Source: a virus
Length of the DNA stretch: 30,646 nucleotides
Strand: one strand, 5' to 3'
Virus record (IMG/VR): IMGVR_UViG_3300037076_000041
Coordinates: 1-30,646 of that record
The translations under genes were made by a program, and so were the position numbers. The notes below the pieces were generated by a model. The model did not search any database and was not told the origin of the DNA. It was given only the letters and a program-made list of their open reading frames with translations. Each line of letters opens with the position of its first letter. Position 1 is the stretch's first letter. Positions 12,503 to 20,165 of the stretch are shown piece after piece.

Positions 12503-13411
12503 GTGGTCCACATCAACCAGCGCCGCGACACAGCCGCGAACTGGACACTGGCCAACCCGGTACTCCAGCTTGGTGAAGTCGGCGTGGAGACAGACACACT
12601 GAAGACGAAGGCCGGGAACGGCGTCTCGGTCTGGACCGCCCTCGCGTACATGACCACTGGGGGAAGCGGTGGCGGAAGCACCATAACCGCTGCGCCGCAC
12701 CCCACGTTCGCTGGCGTCTCTGTACTAACCATCGGAGCGAGCACCGGGGGTGGTGGGACAACTACAGTGATCCCGCTGGAGCCGACGTGGTCCAGCGGGA
12801 CGCTGACTATCCCCGAAGTGACCGGTGTTCAGTACAAGCGTAACGGGACCAACATCTCGGCAGGCACGTCCTCCGACAGCACCACCGACATCACTATCAC
12901 CTGTGTGGCGCTGACCGGCTACGACCTCGCGTCCGGGTACGCCACGTCGTGGGTGCTCCATGTCGGACCCCCTGTGATCACGGCGTTCGTCCCGACCGGC
13001 ACAGGCTCGTACTCACGCAACGTCGCAGACGGCGCTGTCGCTACGTCGGTCACAGCAACGGGAACAGGGCTCACCTATCAGTGGGGATGGGTACCCGCTG
13101 GGACTCTGAACGCGAACCTCGGCTCTGCGTTCGTCCCCGCCACCGGGGTCACAGGGAGCAGCACCACAGTTACAGGTAATGGCGACCATCCCGCAATCGG
13201 CGGAGTCGCTACCATCATGGCGGACATCGGTACCAACTACGAATACGCAACCGATTTCTTCGCCAACTGCCCAAGGGTGTTGTGCAAGGTTACGAACTCC
13301 GCTGGCTCTGCGTACGGCCCGGACCACGCGGGAGAACTCCAGGGCGCGGAGGGGACGTACCCTCCGGCCACGGGTTCCATCGGTACCTGCATCATCGACT
13401 GGTCGCCGTAA
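12503..13411 (+). CDS. Tail fibre protein with Mtd-N-like domain and Ig-like region
   Basis: A 302-aa protein, GTG start with AGGGGGT upstream. Residues 4-50 (INQRRDTAANWTLANPVLQL, then GEVGVETDTLKTKAGNGVSVWTALAYM) match the short N-terminal repeat used by phage receptor-binding and tropism-determinant proteins, where W-x-x-x-N-P-x-L-x-x-G-E-x-G-x-E-x-D is the signature. The middle is Gly/Ser/Thr-rich and the C-terminal 150 residues resemble Ig-like folds (TGLTYQWGW, CKVTNSAGSAYGPD). It likely sits at the tail tip or baseplate and contacts the host surface. The gene is the first of three fibre genes on one transcript, between the holin and the endolysin. Confidence 0.78.
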   Translation: MVHINQRRDTAANWTLANPVLQLGEVGVETDTLKTKAGNGVSVWTALAYMTTGGSGGGSTITAAPHPTFAGVSVLTIGASTGGGGTTTVIPLEPTWSSGTLTIPEVTGVQYKRNGTNISAGTSSDSTTDITITCVALTGYDLASGYATSWVLHVGPPVITAFVPTGTGSYSRNVADGAVATSVTATGTGLTYQWGWVPAGTLNANLGSAFVPATGVTGSSTTVTGNGDHPAIGGVATIMADIGTNYEYATDFFANCPRVLCKVTNSAGSAYGPDHAGELQGAEGTYPPATGSIGTCIIDWSP

Positions 13412-13421
13412 GGAATGAGTC

Positions 13422-14006
13422 ATGGCTGAGATTCTGGTTCCATCCGTCAATGGGACGACCGGCAAGCTAGATCCCGCCGTCATCCCTTCCCCAGCATCCA
13501 TCGGGGCGGCAACCGCAGCGCAGGGCACCCTGGCTGGTACCGCTGTGCAGCCGGGTGCCCTCGCCGCTGTGGCTACCTCAGGCTCGTACAACGACCTGAC
13601 GAACAAGCCCCCGAGCGGTCCGCAGCAGTTCACGTGGCACTTTCCTGGCACCCTCCTCGTGCGGTCTGGGATGGCGTTCATCTACATCCCCCAGGACAGC
13701 GTCTACACCGGAAAGCGAATCCACCTCCTCTACGTTTCCGCCACGCTGGGTACGGTCGCAGCCCCAACAACCGACGCCACCGCCAATACGGTGTGCGCCC
13801 TCCTCGTCAACCGAGCCGTTTTTCAGGCTCTCACACTCGCCTATACCAACACTGGTGGGGTTACGTCGGCTTTGTTGGGCTCTCTCGCGGGGTCTACGCT
13901 CAACCCAAGCGACGTACTGAGCGTGGACGTTACCCAGGTACCAACCCTTCCTCGTACTACGCCGTCCGGTGACCTCACGGTAACCGTATGGTACGAGTGG
14001 GTGTAG
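13422..14006 (+). CDS. Minor tail / fibre protein
   Basis: A 194-aa protein with AAGGA before ATG 13422. The N-terminus MAEILVPSVNGTTGKLDPAV followed by ATSGSYNDLTNKPP (residues about 51-64) is the classic connector of phage tail fibres. The rest is beta-rich (FTWHFPGTLLVRSGMAFIYI), ending VTVWYEWV, and resembles a trimeric fibre tip. It probably binds host receptors or links the neighbouring fibre proteins. Codon choice is looser, with more A/T in third positions than the head genes, as also in the next gene. This suggests a different history for the fibre block. Confidence 0.7.
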   Translation: MAEILVPSVNGTTGKLDPAVIPSPASIGAATAAQGTLAGTAVQPGALAAVATSGSYNDLTNKPPSGPQQFTWHFPGTLLVRSGMAFIYIPQDSVYTGKRIHLLYVSATLGTVAAPTTDATANTVCALLVNRAVFQALTLAYTNTGGVTSALLGSLAGSTLNPSDVLSVDVTQVPTLPRTTPSGDLTVTVWYEWV

Positions 14007-14010
14007 CGGC

Positions 14011-16902
14011 ATGACGCTGATGTCAGAGGGATCGCAGACTCCCCGTGTCATCCCCTGGCACAACGCTCCTGGAATCCCTGTTGCTCAGGTTCTAGTTGGG
14101 GACGACGGTCTCATCCCCGGAGAACTTATGGCTGGTGGCGGGCTCTATGACGCGGTGAAGCGGACCACGGATTCCATGCCCGCTGGCTCCCTGGCCGTGT
14201 TCAACCAGTGGATACACAACCCCGCCGTTGGTGCCCTGGACCCGGTCAACGCGGCTATGCGTATTCTCCTCGGGTCGCGGCTAGCGTTGGTGGCCGATTC
14301 TCTCCGGGTCTCAGATCAGTACCGGGGTACTGCAAGCATGAACTGGGCGGGGGTGTACGACAATTCTGGCTACATGAAGCAGAACGGGATCACGCTCTTT
14401 ACCCAGGCCGTCCCGATTGTCCATGAGTACGGCCATCACGTCGACTGCCGGTACAAAGAGTTGGTACTTGACGCCTCCCCCGCTAACGGAACAAACTGGC
14501 TCACAGCATCTCCTCCATTCAGTACATTGGCAGAGGCCTCAATCCCTGGCATTCCGGATGGGGTATACGCGAAAACCAATTCGTTGGAATGGTTCGCAGA
14601 GACATGGGCGGCTCTCCTCACCGGGAATAACAACAACGGCACCAACATGACGGATGCCGATTTCATCAGCCACTGTGCGGGAGGAGACGCAACACGAGCA
14701 GCGGCCATCAAGACAGCGTTCTATGCCCTCTTCCCTGGTCTCTTCCCCACATTCCCTATCACGCAGCCAACGTCGACCTCTCCAACCATCCTGCGCCTAT
14801 TCACGGTCCGTGATGGGAACGGGACGGGAAACCTCACCCCAGCGGTACCCGCGTACATGTACTTCGATGATGCCACCACTGACACCACTGCGCAGGCCCA
14901 CCTCAGTGCCAGTGATACGTCATTCATCTATACGTTCCTCAGCGTAGCTGCTACGGGTAATGAGGGCAACGACCTCACAGTGACCTGGCAGCGCTCGGAT
15001 AATGGTGTTACGTGGGTGGACTGGATGGCGATGGGGGCGATCTGGGGTGGCGAACTCTCATTCATGAACTCTCCGGATCGCACAAAACCGTTCGTTCGAG
15101 CCAAGATCACAAACGGTGCAGGGACCGCATACAGCGGCCTATACACACTTCAGACCATCACCCCTCCGACATTCACGACGCAACCCGCTGGTGGGGATCT
15201 ATCGGTAGCAACGGGTGCGGCTACCACCCTCACCGCAGCGGTGTCGTCTGGTGCAACTCTTCAGTGGCAGTACAGCAGTGATGGTTTCACGTGGACCGAC
15301 CTGACGGGGGAGGTTTCCGGAAACCTAGTCCTGACCGCAGGCTCGGGGAATGCCCTCAACATGTACCAATTCCGGTGCCTGGCTATCAAGCCTGGGTGTA
15401 CTCGTGTCCCTTCCAGTGTCACGTCCCTATACGTGATCACTAGCGCCCCCACCATCACCTCGAACCCCACGAGCCAAACGTTCGCCGACGCAGCTTCTAT
15501 CAGCGACTCCGCATCCGCTACCGGCTGGTCCAGCATGTACTGGCAGTCCTCCCCTGACAACGCCACATGGACCGCGATCTCTGGGCAGACCGACAACTTC
15601 CTATCGGGTACCGCAGGCACCGCACCCTTCACCCCAGGAACAAAGTACGTACGGGCTGCGTACGTAAACCCCGTGGGGACGACCTATACGAGTGCGGCGA
15701 CCTACACGATCAGCGCCCCTGCCGTGGCCCCCGTGATTACCACGCAGCCCACAGGAGGAACGTTCGCCTACGCGGCAGCGATCAGAGCCACGGCAGCCGC
15801 GACGGGAGCGACCTCGCAGCAGTGGCAGCAGTCGGCCAATGGCACTACGGGGTGGACGAGCCTCTCGGGTCAGACCACCACGACTCTGTCGGGTACGTCT
15901 GGGACGAGCCCGTTCGTCACCGGAACCCTGTACGTGCGGTGTGCCTTCACCAATGCAGCGGGTACGACCAATAGCTCTGCCGTTGCCATGATCGCGAGCG
16001 CCCCCGCCGTGGCCCCCGTGATTACCACGCAGCCGATTGGCGGAGACTACGCCATCGCGGACACCCCGACGCTCACAGCCGCCGCCACAGGCGCTACCAG
16101 TCAGAAGTGGCAGAGCAGCCCGGACAGCATGACGTGGACCGATATCTCGGGTGCCACAACGACCAGCCTCGCCCTTACCGCAGGCACAGCCCCCGCAGTG
16201 AACGGCCCTATCTACTTCCGCTGCGTGTTCACCAACGCCACGGGATCTACCAACACCAACGCCGTCATCGTGGGTACCAAATACTTCACTGGACCCGGCA
16301 CCGCCTACCTAGCTATCAATGGAAACACTGGCCTCGTTCCTCAGCTCCCGTCAGCGGTCTCAGCACTCACTTTCGCGTGCCCCCCTGCGTATGGCTACCC
16401 TGCACTCACGTACCAATGGAAGTCTGGGACAAGTAGCAGCTCGGGCACTATGACCAGCATCACAGGCGCTACGTCACAGACTCTCTCAGCGACCTTTGGG
16501 ACGACACCATATGTTCGGAACCGATACTTCCGGTGCGTTGTCTCCAACTCGGTAGGCACCGCCACCTCGTCTTACGTCAAGCTCCAGGATGGCTACTACG
16601 CCACCCTCATCACGCACCTTGACGCCACCCCTCACACATATACATTGGCTTCCGCCACTACATACACCACCTCGGTCACCTACACCGATGGTGACCCCTC
16701 AGGAACTGTCTCGTGGGCGTACATCAAGAATGGGGACGGTGCAACCTATACGGTCATCGCTGGACAGACCTCAGCCACCCTTAGCGTGGTTCTCTCCGCC
16801 GCGAACGGATACTCGGCGGGAAGCTATGTTTTCTACGCCGTGGTCACCAATACGTTTGGGGCGATGGGCTCGAACCCCTCGGGGGCTGTGACCCTTACCT
16901 GA
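14011..16902 (+). CDS. Large fibre protein with zinc-peptidase-like domain and Ig-like repeats
   Basis: A 963-aa protein. The N-terminal 250 residues carry the gluzincin-type motif H138-E139-Y-G-H142 in VPIVHEYGHHVDC and, 50 residues on, NSLEWFAETWA, where E193 or E197 would be the third zinc ligand, as in lethal-factor-like peptidases. From about 255 to the end come at least five Ig-like repeats, each opening like PxITTQPTGG, with a central WQ (QWQQSANGTTGW) and ending YxRCxFTNAxGTT. The protein likely projects from the tail and could cut a host surface protein or process a virion partner. Activity is inferred from the motif. A single-base variant of GTTTCTGGAAAC is embedded at 15313. ATG 14020 is an alternative start. 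Confidence 0.75.
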   Translation: MTLMSEGSQTPRVIPWHNAPGIPVAQVLVGDDGLIPGELMAGGGLYDAVKRTTDSMPAGSLAVFNQWIHNPAVGALDPVNAAMRILLGSRLALVADSLRVSDQYRGTASMNWAGVYDNSGYMKQNGITLFTQAVPIVHEYGHHVDCRYKELVLDASPANGTNWLTASPPFSTLAEASIPGIPDGVYAKTNSLEWFAETWAALLTGNNNNGTNMTDADFISHCAGGDATRAAAIKTAFYALFPGLFPTFPITQPTSTSPTILRLFTVRDGNGTGNLTPAVPAYMYFDDATTDTTAQAHLSASDTSFIYTFLSVAATGNEGNDLTVTWQRSDNGVTWVDWMAMGAIWGGELSFMNSPDRTKPFVRAKITNGAGTAYSGLYTLQTITPPTFTTQPAGGDLSVATGAATTLTAAVSSGATLQWQYSSDGFTWTDLTGEVSGNLVLTAGSGNALNMYQFRCLAIKPGCTRVPSSVTSLYVITSAPTITSNPTSQTFADAASISDSASATGWSSMYWQSSPDNATWTAISGQTDNFLSGTAGTAPFTPGTKYVRAAYVNPVGTTYTSAATYTISAPAVAPVITTQPTGGTFAYAAAIRATAAATGATSQQWQQSANGTTGWTSLSGQTTTTLSGTSGTSPFVTGTLYVRCAFTNAAGTTNSSAVAMIASAPAVAPVITTQPIGGDYAIADTPTLTAAATGATSQKWQSSPDSMTWTDISGATTTSLALTAGTAPAVNGPIYFRCVFTNATGSTNTNAVIVGTKYFTGPGTAYLAINGNTGLVPQLPSAVSALTFACPPAYGYPALTYQWKSGTSSSSGTMTSITGATSQTLSATFGTTPYVRNRYFRCVVSNSVGTATSSYVKLQDGYYATLITHLDATPHTYTLASATTYTTSVTYTDGDPSGTVSWAYIKNGDGATYTVIAGQTSATLSVVLSAANGYSAGSYVFYAVVTNTFGAMGSNPSGAVTLT
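15313..15324 (+). promoter_or_regulatory. GTTTCTGGAAAC variant (GTTTCCGGAAAC) inside the fibre gene
   Basis: One base differs (T to C), making a fully symmetric site inside the 16-bp palindrome 15312-15327. It encodes VSGN like the other intragenic copies and lies in the otherwise longest motif-free interval (12472 to 16926). Confidence 0.55.
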
Positions 16903-16908
16903 TACACT
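16900..16908 (+). promoter_or_regulatory. Extended -10 promoter at the end of the fibre gene
   Basis: TGA-TACACT overlaps the fibre stop codon; predicted start near 16915. It matches the -10 of the tandem promoters at 3087 and 3130. It would drive the endolysin region together with the promoter at 17094. Confidence 0.45.
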
Positions 16909-16916
16909 TGATGTGA

Positions 16917-17069
16917 CACAACACCGTTTCCAGAAACGGTGTCACCACGAACTCCACCTACGTCCACACGGCGATTTACCATCCTGGGGGTTCGGCGTTC
17001 ATCGCCCTCCGGGTCACTAATTCCGCCGATTCGTACATCACAGGCGAAGTCATAATCAACCTCACCTGA
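16917..17069 (+). pseudogene. Remnant of a fibre Ig-like domain
   Basis: Fifty codons are open up to TGA 17067-17069 but begin after an in-frame stop (16914-16916) and contain no ATG, GTG or TTG. The reading (TAIYHPGGSAFIALRVTNSA, then DSYITGEVIINLT) has the pattern of the last strands of an Ig-like domain and parallels the end of the upstream fibre (VFYAVVTNTFG...GAVTLT). It is in a different frame from that gene. It looks like the 3' end of a replaced fibre gene left behind by recombination. It is bracketed by motif copies at 16926 and 17073. Confidence 0.6.
16926..16937 (-). promoter_or_regulatory. GTTTCTGGAAAC motif (reverse) with extended symmetry
   Basis: Perfect reverse copy inside a longer imperfect palindrome, ACACCGTTTC-CA-GAAACGGTGT (16922-16943). 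It is downstream of the -10 at 16903-16908 and at the left end of the fibre remnant. Confidence 0.8.
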
Positions 17070-17072
17070 GCC

Positions 17073-17084
17073 GTTTCTGGAAAC
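17073..17084 (+). promoter_or_regulatory. GTTTCTGGAAAC motif upstream of the endolysin promoter
   Basis: Perfect copy 3 bp after the remnant stop codon and 12 bp upstream of the endolysin -10, covering the expected -35 position. Confidence 0.8.
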
Positions 17085-17093
17085 AGGAGCCCC

Positions 17094-17102
17094 TGGTAGA
17101 CT
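17094..17102 (+). promoter_or_regulatory. Extended -10 promoter of the endolysin gene (leaderless)
   Basis: TGG-TAGACT, then 7 nt, then ATG 17110. No Shine-Dalgarno lies at a usable distance (AGGAG is over 20 nt away), so the transcript probably starts at or next to the ATG. Confidence 0.55.
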
Positions 17103-17109
17103 CTTCAAC

Positions 17110-17961
17110 ATGGCAACAGCACAGGCAACGCTCGCAATCGCGCGAGCAGAAGTTGGGTACCACGAAGGCTTCTCCGGAGGTCACTGGAACAACCAAGAGA
17201 AGTACGGCCCGGAGATCGGCCTGCCTCAGGCGAACGCCGGGGCGTGGGCATGGTGCGAGATCTTCGTCCGCTGGGTTCTCAAGATGGCGGGCGTCGCGTG
17301 GAGCGGTCCCGTCACCGCGTACACTGGCACCACGACCGCTCAGTGGAAGGCAGCGGGCCGCTGGTCCGAGTACCCCGCCATCGGCGCACAGGTCATGTTC
17401 GGCGCTGGCGCGGGCAACGTCCACACCGGCATCGTCTACAACTACGACGACACGTACATCTACACGTACGAGGGCAACACCAACACCAACGGCTCGCCCG
17501 AGGGTGATGGCGTCTACTCCAAGCGCCACACGCGCACGGACCCGTACGTCTACGGCTACGGCTACCCGATCTACGACGGCGGCATCCAGTCCGCCGATCC
17601 GGCATGGGCGCACCAGAACCCCGGTGCCACCCCCACGGCTCCGGCCGCACCTCCGGCCCCCTCCGTCCCGCAGGTCAGCCTCTCGGCGCTCACCCGTGCG
17701 TTCCACGCGGACAGCGCAGCCTCCAGCCCCACCGGCCACGTCTCGTACGGCCCGGCGGTCTACGTGGAGCGCGCCCTCCAGAGCAGGGGTCTCCTCCCGG
17801 CCAACCGTGTCGACGGCTCTGCCGGTACCACCACGGTCGCGGCGTACGCTGCCTGGCAGCGGGCGCTCGGCTACTCGGGCAAGGACGCTGACGGCTACCC
17901 CGGCCTGACCTCCCTGACCCGTCTGGGTCACGACACCGGACTCTTCTCGGTCGTCGGCTGA
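17110..17961 (+). CDS. Endolysin with CHAP amidase/peptidase domain
   Basis: A 283-aa cell-wall hydrolase. Residues 1-165 fit a CHAP domain: the nucleophile C49 in GAWAWCEIFVRW, H105 in GNVHTGIVYNYDD and E121 in YTYEGNTN as third catalytic residue. A Pro/Ala-rich linker (about 172-192) leads to a C-terminal peptidoglycan-binding domain, recognisable by the repeated helix pattern YGPAVYVERALQSRGLL and GTTTVAAYAAWQRALGYSG. It has no signal peptide, consistent with holin-dependent export. The gene has its own motif-controlled promoter and is followed by the best intrinsic terminator in the window, so it is a self-contained transcription unit separated from the holin by 4.7 kb of fibre genes. Confidence 0.9.
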   Translation: MATAQATLAIARAEVGYHEGFSGGHWNNQEKYGPEIGLPQANAGAWAWCEIFVRWVLKMAGVAWSGPVTAYTGTTTAQWKAAGRWSEYPAIGAQVMFGAGAGNVHTGIVYNYDDTYIYTYEGNTNTNGSPEGDGVYSKRHTRTDPYVYGYGYPIYDGGIQSADPAWAHQNPGATPTAPAAPPAPSVPQVSLSALTRAFHADSAASSPTGHVSYGPAVYVERALQSRGLLPANRVDGSAGTTTVAAYAAWQRALGYSGKDADGYPGLTSLTRLGHDTGLFSVVG

Positions 17962-17976
17962 CCAACCACTACCCCG

Positions 17977-18009
17977 AAGGGCCTCCCTGTATGAGAGGGA
18001 GGCCCTTTT
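17977..18009 (+). terminator. Intrinsic terminator after the endolysin gene
   Basis: A 12-bp stem (AAGGGCCTCCCT with AGGGAGGCCCTT), 7-nt loop and a TTTT tail. Textbook form. Confidence 0.92.
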
Positions 18010-18052
18010 GGTTGCCCCCATCAGTTGTAGGCTTGTGGGACACTGTTACCTG

Positions 18053-18058
18053 TAAACT
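18053..18058 (+). promoter_or_regulatory. -10 element for the head module
   Basis: TG-TAAACT downstream of the terminator; predicted start near 18065. The adjacent motif covers the start point. A second possible -10 (TGT-TACCTG at 18044) is weaker. Confidence 0.45.
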
Positions 18059-18065
18059 CGACTTC

Positions 18066-18077
18066 GTTTCCAGAAAC
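18066..18077 (-). promoter_or_regulatory. GTTTCTGGAAAC motif (reverse) at the head-module promoter
   Basis: Perfect reverse copy covering the predicted transcript start, 23 bp before the protease ATG. Confidence 0.8.
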
Positions 18078-18100
18078 ACGCAGAGCAGAGAGGCATTCAG

Positions 18101-20017
18101 ATGGCCAAGCCACTGACCGATCCCAGGATCACCCCCGTGGCCGACCCCACGAACAAGCCCCTGCTGGACCCCACGAACAAGCCCCTGCTGGACCCCACGA
18201 TCGATCCCGTCCCGGCTGACCCAGCGGTCGATCCCGAGGAGTCCACGGAGGACCCGGCTGAGGAGGCCACGGAGACTCCCGAGGAGGAGACCGCCGAGGA
18301 ACTGACCGAGCCGAGCCTGGACATGATCGACCTCATGGGCTCCACGCTTCCCGTCCACGGTGTGCTCGCCCCGGAGGACACCGCGTCCGGCGACGGTCGT
18401 GGCTTCGCACCCGGCGCTGTCACCAAGCGCGGGTACCGTCTGCCGCTCATGTGGCAGAAGGCGCAGAGCGACGCGCACGACAACTCCGTGGTCATTGGTT
18501 CCGTGGACAGGCTCATGCGCCAGGGCGGGATGATCCACTGGGAAGGCCAACTCATGGACTGCGCCGACGCGAACGAGTTCACGGGGATGCTGGCGTTCTT
18601 CGGTACCTTCGGCGTGAGTGTCGACGGAGACAAGGCTTCGATCAACTTCGACCAGGTAGACAAGACCGGCGTGCTGTGGTTCGACGCCGTCCGCGCTGCC
18701 GGTCTCACCGCTGTATCTGTCCCGGCGTTCCCGGAGGCGTACATCGCGTTCGGCCCGCACCCGGACATGCCTGTGGACGCACCCGCCATCGACGCCATGG
18801 CCGCGTCCGGCAACCTGGCGGACTTCGGTCGCGGTGCTGGCTGGGAGAAGAACCCCAAGGCCACGGCGCGCATCCACGACTACTGGACCGTGGCCGGACA
18901 GCCGGGCTACGCCAAGATCCGCTGGGGCACCGATGGTGACTTCACCCGTGCCCGGAAGTTGATCGGCGAGAAGATCGGACTCCACAGTCCGCAGGATCTT
19001 CCGTACCTCAACCAGATCATCGCCCAGTGGCACCACGACGCTCTCGGCTACTGGCCCGGCCAGGCGAACATGCCGGGTAACCCGACGACGGCTGAGATCC
19101 GCGCACGTCGTCGTGGGGGCAAGGCTGCTGGCGAGACCGTCAGCCTGTCCCTGGCCGTTGCTGAGCCTGAGACGGACGAGGACGAGGATGAGACTGAGGA
19201 GACCGACTACGCCGCTGACGCCCTCGCCGCCGTCGACTACATCGACAGCGTCATCCTCGACGGTGACGGCGGCTGGGAGGCCGTGCTCACATCTTCGGCT
19301 CGGGCACCCCGCAACCTTCCCCCGGCCAGTTACTTCGACCGGCACCCGGAGACCGGCGCGCTCGTGATCGAGGAGCCGGACGAGAACGGGATCAGGCGCA
19401 CCTACGGGTACGCGGGAGAGTGGGGCGTCTGCCACATCGGGTACGAGGGGCGCTGTGTCGGCGTTCCGGAGGACCCCGCTGGTGGCGAGTACCCGGACTT
19501 CCATCTCGGGCGCACCAAGGTTTCTGGAAACGGCTTCGTTAACACCGGACTCATTACCTACAAGACCGAGCACCGGGGCGGGCAGCAGATCCTGAGCGAG
19601 TCGGCGGAGCAGGCGCACTACGACAACGTCGCCAACGCATGGGCATCCGTCCGGCTGGGCGAGGATGACCGGGGCGTGTGGTTCTCCGGAGTCGTCCTGC
19701 CGCACGTCACCGAGGACGACATCACCCTCATCGAGGCGTCCGGCCAGGTCTCCGGCGAGTGGAAGTTCGGATCGCTGCGCGGGCTCCAGTCCGTGAACAT
19801 CCCCGGCTTCGCGGTGCTCCGGTCGAGCGCGGCATTCGACGCGGAGGGCGAACTGGTGTCGCTCGTAGCGTCCTCGTACGGGAACCTGCTCACTCCCACT
19901 GGGAAGTGCGAGCCGAGCCCCGCAGAACGGATGCAGGCGCTTGCCAGTGCCGATGCTGAGGTCCGTATGTCCCAGCTCAAGGCGCGGGTCTCCATGGGCA
20001 CAGAGGGGGCGCTCTGA
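18101..20017 (+). CDS. Capsid maturation protease
   Basis: A 638-aa protein preceded by AGAGAGG. The first 80 residues hold the repeat DPTNKPLL-DPTNKPLL-DP and then an acidic Glu/Thr stretch, probably disordered. Residues 80-240 (HGVLAPEDTASGDGR, WQKAQSDAHDNSVVIG, MIHWEGQLMD) fit the protease-like N-terminal half. KATARIHDYWTVAGQPGYAK and the following WHHDALGYWPGQ are hallmarks of this actinobacteriophage family. The C-terminal part (HYDNVANAWASVRLGEDDRG, then VWFSGVVLPHVTEDDITLIE and SGEWK) matches the conserved protease/scaffold region that cleaves the capsid precursor. The motif copy at 19520 encodes VSGN between domains. An internal scaffold function is possible. The gene overlaps the next by TGATG. 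Confidence 0.8.
   Translation: MAKPLTDPRITPVADPTNKPLLDPTNKPLLDPTIDPVPADPAVDPEESTEDPAEEATETPEEETAEELTEPSLDMIDLMGSTLPVHGVLAPEDTASGDGRGFAPGAVTKRGYRLPLMWQKAQSDAHDNSVVIGSVDRLMRQGGMIHWEGQLMDCADANEFTGMLAFFGTFGVSVDGDKASINFDQVDKTGVLWFDAVRAAGLTAVSVPAFPEAYIAFGPHPDMPVDAPAIDAMAASGNLADFGRGAGWEKNPKATARIHDYWTVAGQPGYAKIRWGTDGDFTRARKLIGEKIGLHSPQDLPYLNQIIAQWHHDALGYWPGQANMPGNPTTAEIRARRRGGKAAGETVSLSLAVAEPETDEDEDETEETDYAADALAAVDYIDSVILDGDGGWEAVLTSSARAPRNLPPASYFDRHPETGALVIEEPDENGIRRTYGYAGEWGVCHIGYEGRCVGVPEDPAGGEYPDFHLGRTKVSGNGFVNTGLITYKTEHRGGQQILSESAEQAHYDNVANAWASVRLGEDDRGVWFSGVVLPHVTEDDITLIEASGQVSGEWKFGSLRGLQSVNIPGFAVLRSSAAFDAEGELVSLVASSYGNLLTPTGKCEPSPAERMQALASADAEVRMSQLKARVSMGTEGAL
19520..19531 (+). promoter_or_regulatory. 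GTTTCTGGAAAC motif inside the protease gene
   Basis: Perfect copy encoding VSGN (about residues 474-477). Confidence 0.75.
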
Positions 20018-20160
20018 TGGCCTGCGCGTGCCAGGGACGTTCGGCTCAGACGTACGTGTGGACCAGCGCTGACGGCACTGATGTCAAGGTGTACGAGACC
20101 GAGATCCAGGCCAAGGCCAAGGTGCTCCGCGCTGGCGGCAGTTACACCGTCCAGGGCTGA
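20017..20160 (+). CDS. 47-aa head-associated protein
   Basis: Starts at ATG 20017, sharing its A with the protease stop. It begins MACACQGRSAQTYVWTSADG and ends AKVLRAGGSYTVQG. The layout (Cys pair at the N-terminus, then Y-V-W-T-x-x-D-G, a T-E-I-x-A-K-A helix and A-G-G-S-Y at the end) is a small protein I know next to capsid genes in many actinobacteriophages, but its role has not been assigned there. It is too short for usual length cut-offs but is supported by the tight coupling on both sides. Confidence 0.8.
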   Translation: MACACQGRSAQTYVWTSADGTDVKVYETEIQAKAKVLRAGGSYTVQG

Positions 20161-20165
20161 CCGCT

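Noticed and set aside
17969-19705. 578-aa minus-strand frame opposite the protease gene
   Set aside because: Shadow of the protease coding sequence, and it begins downstream of other rightward genes with no promoter.
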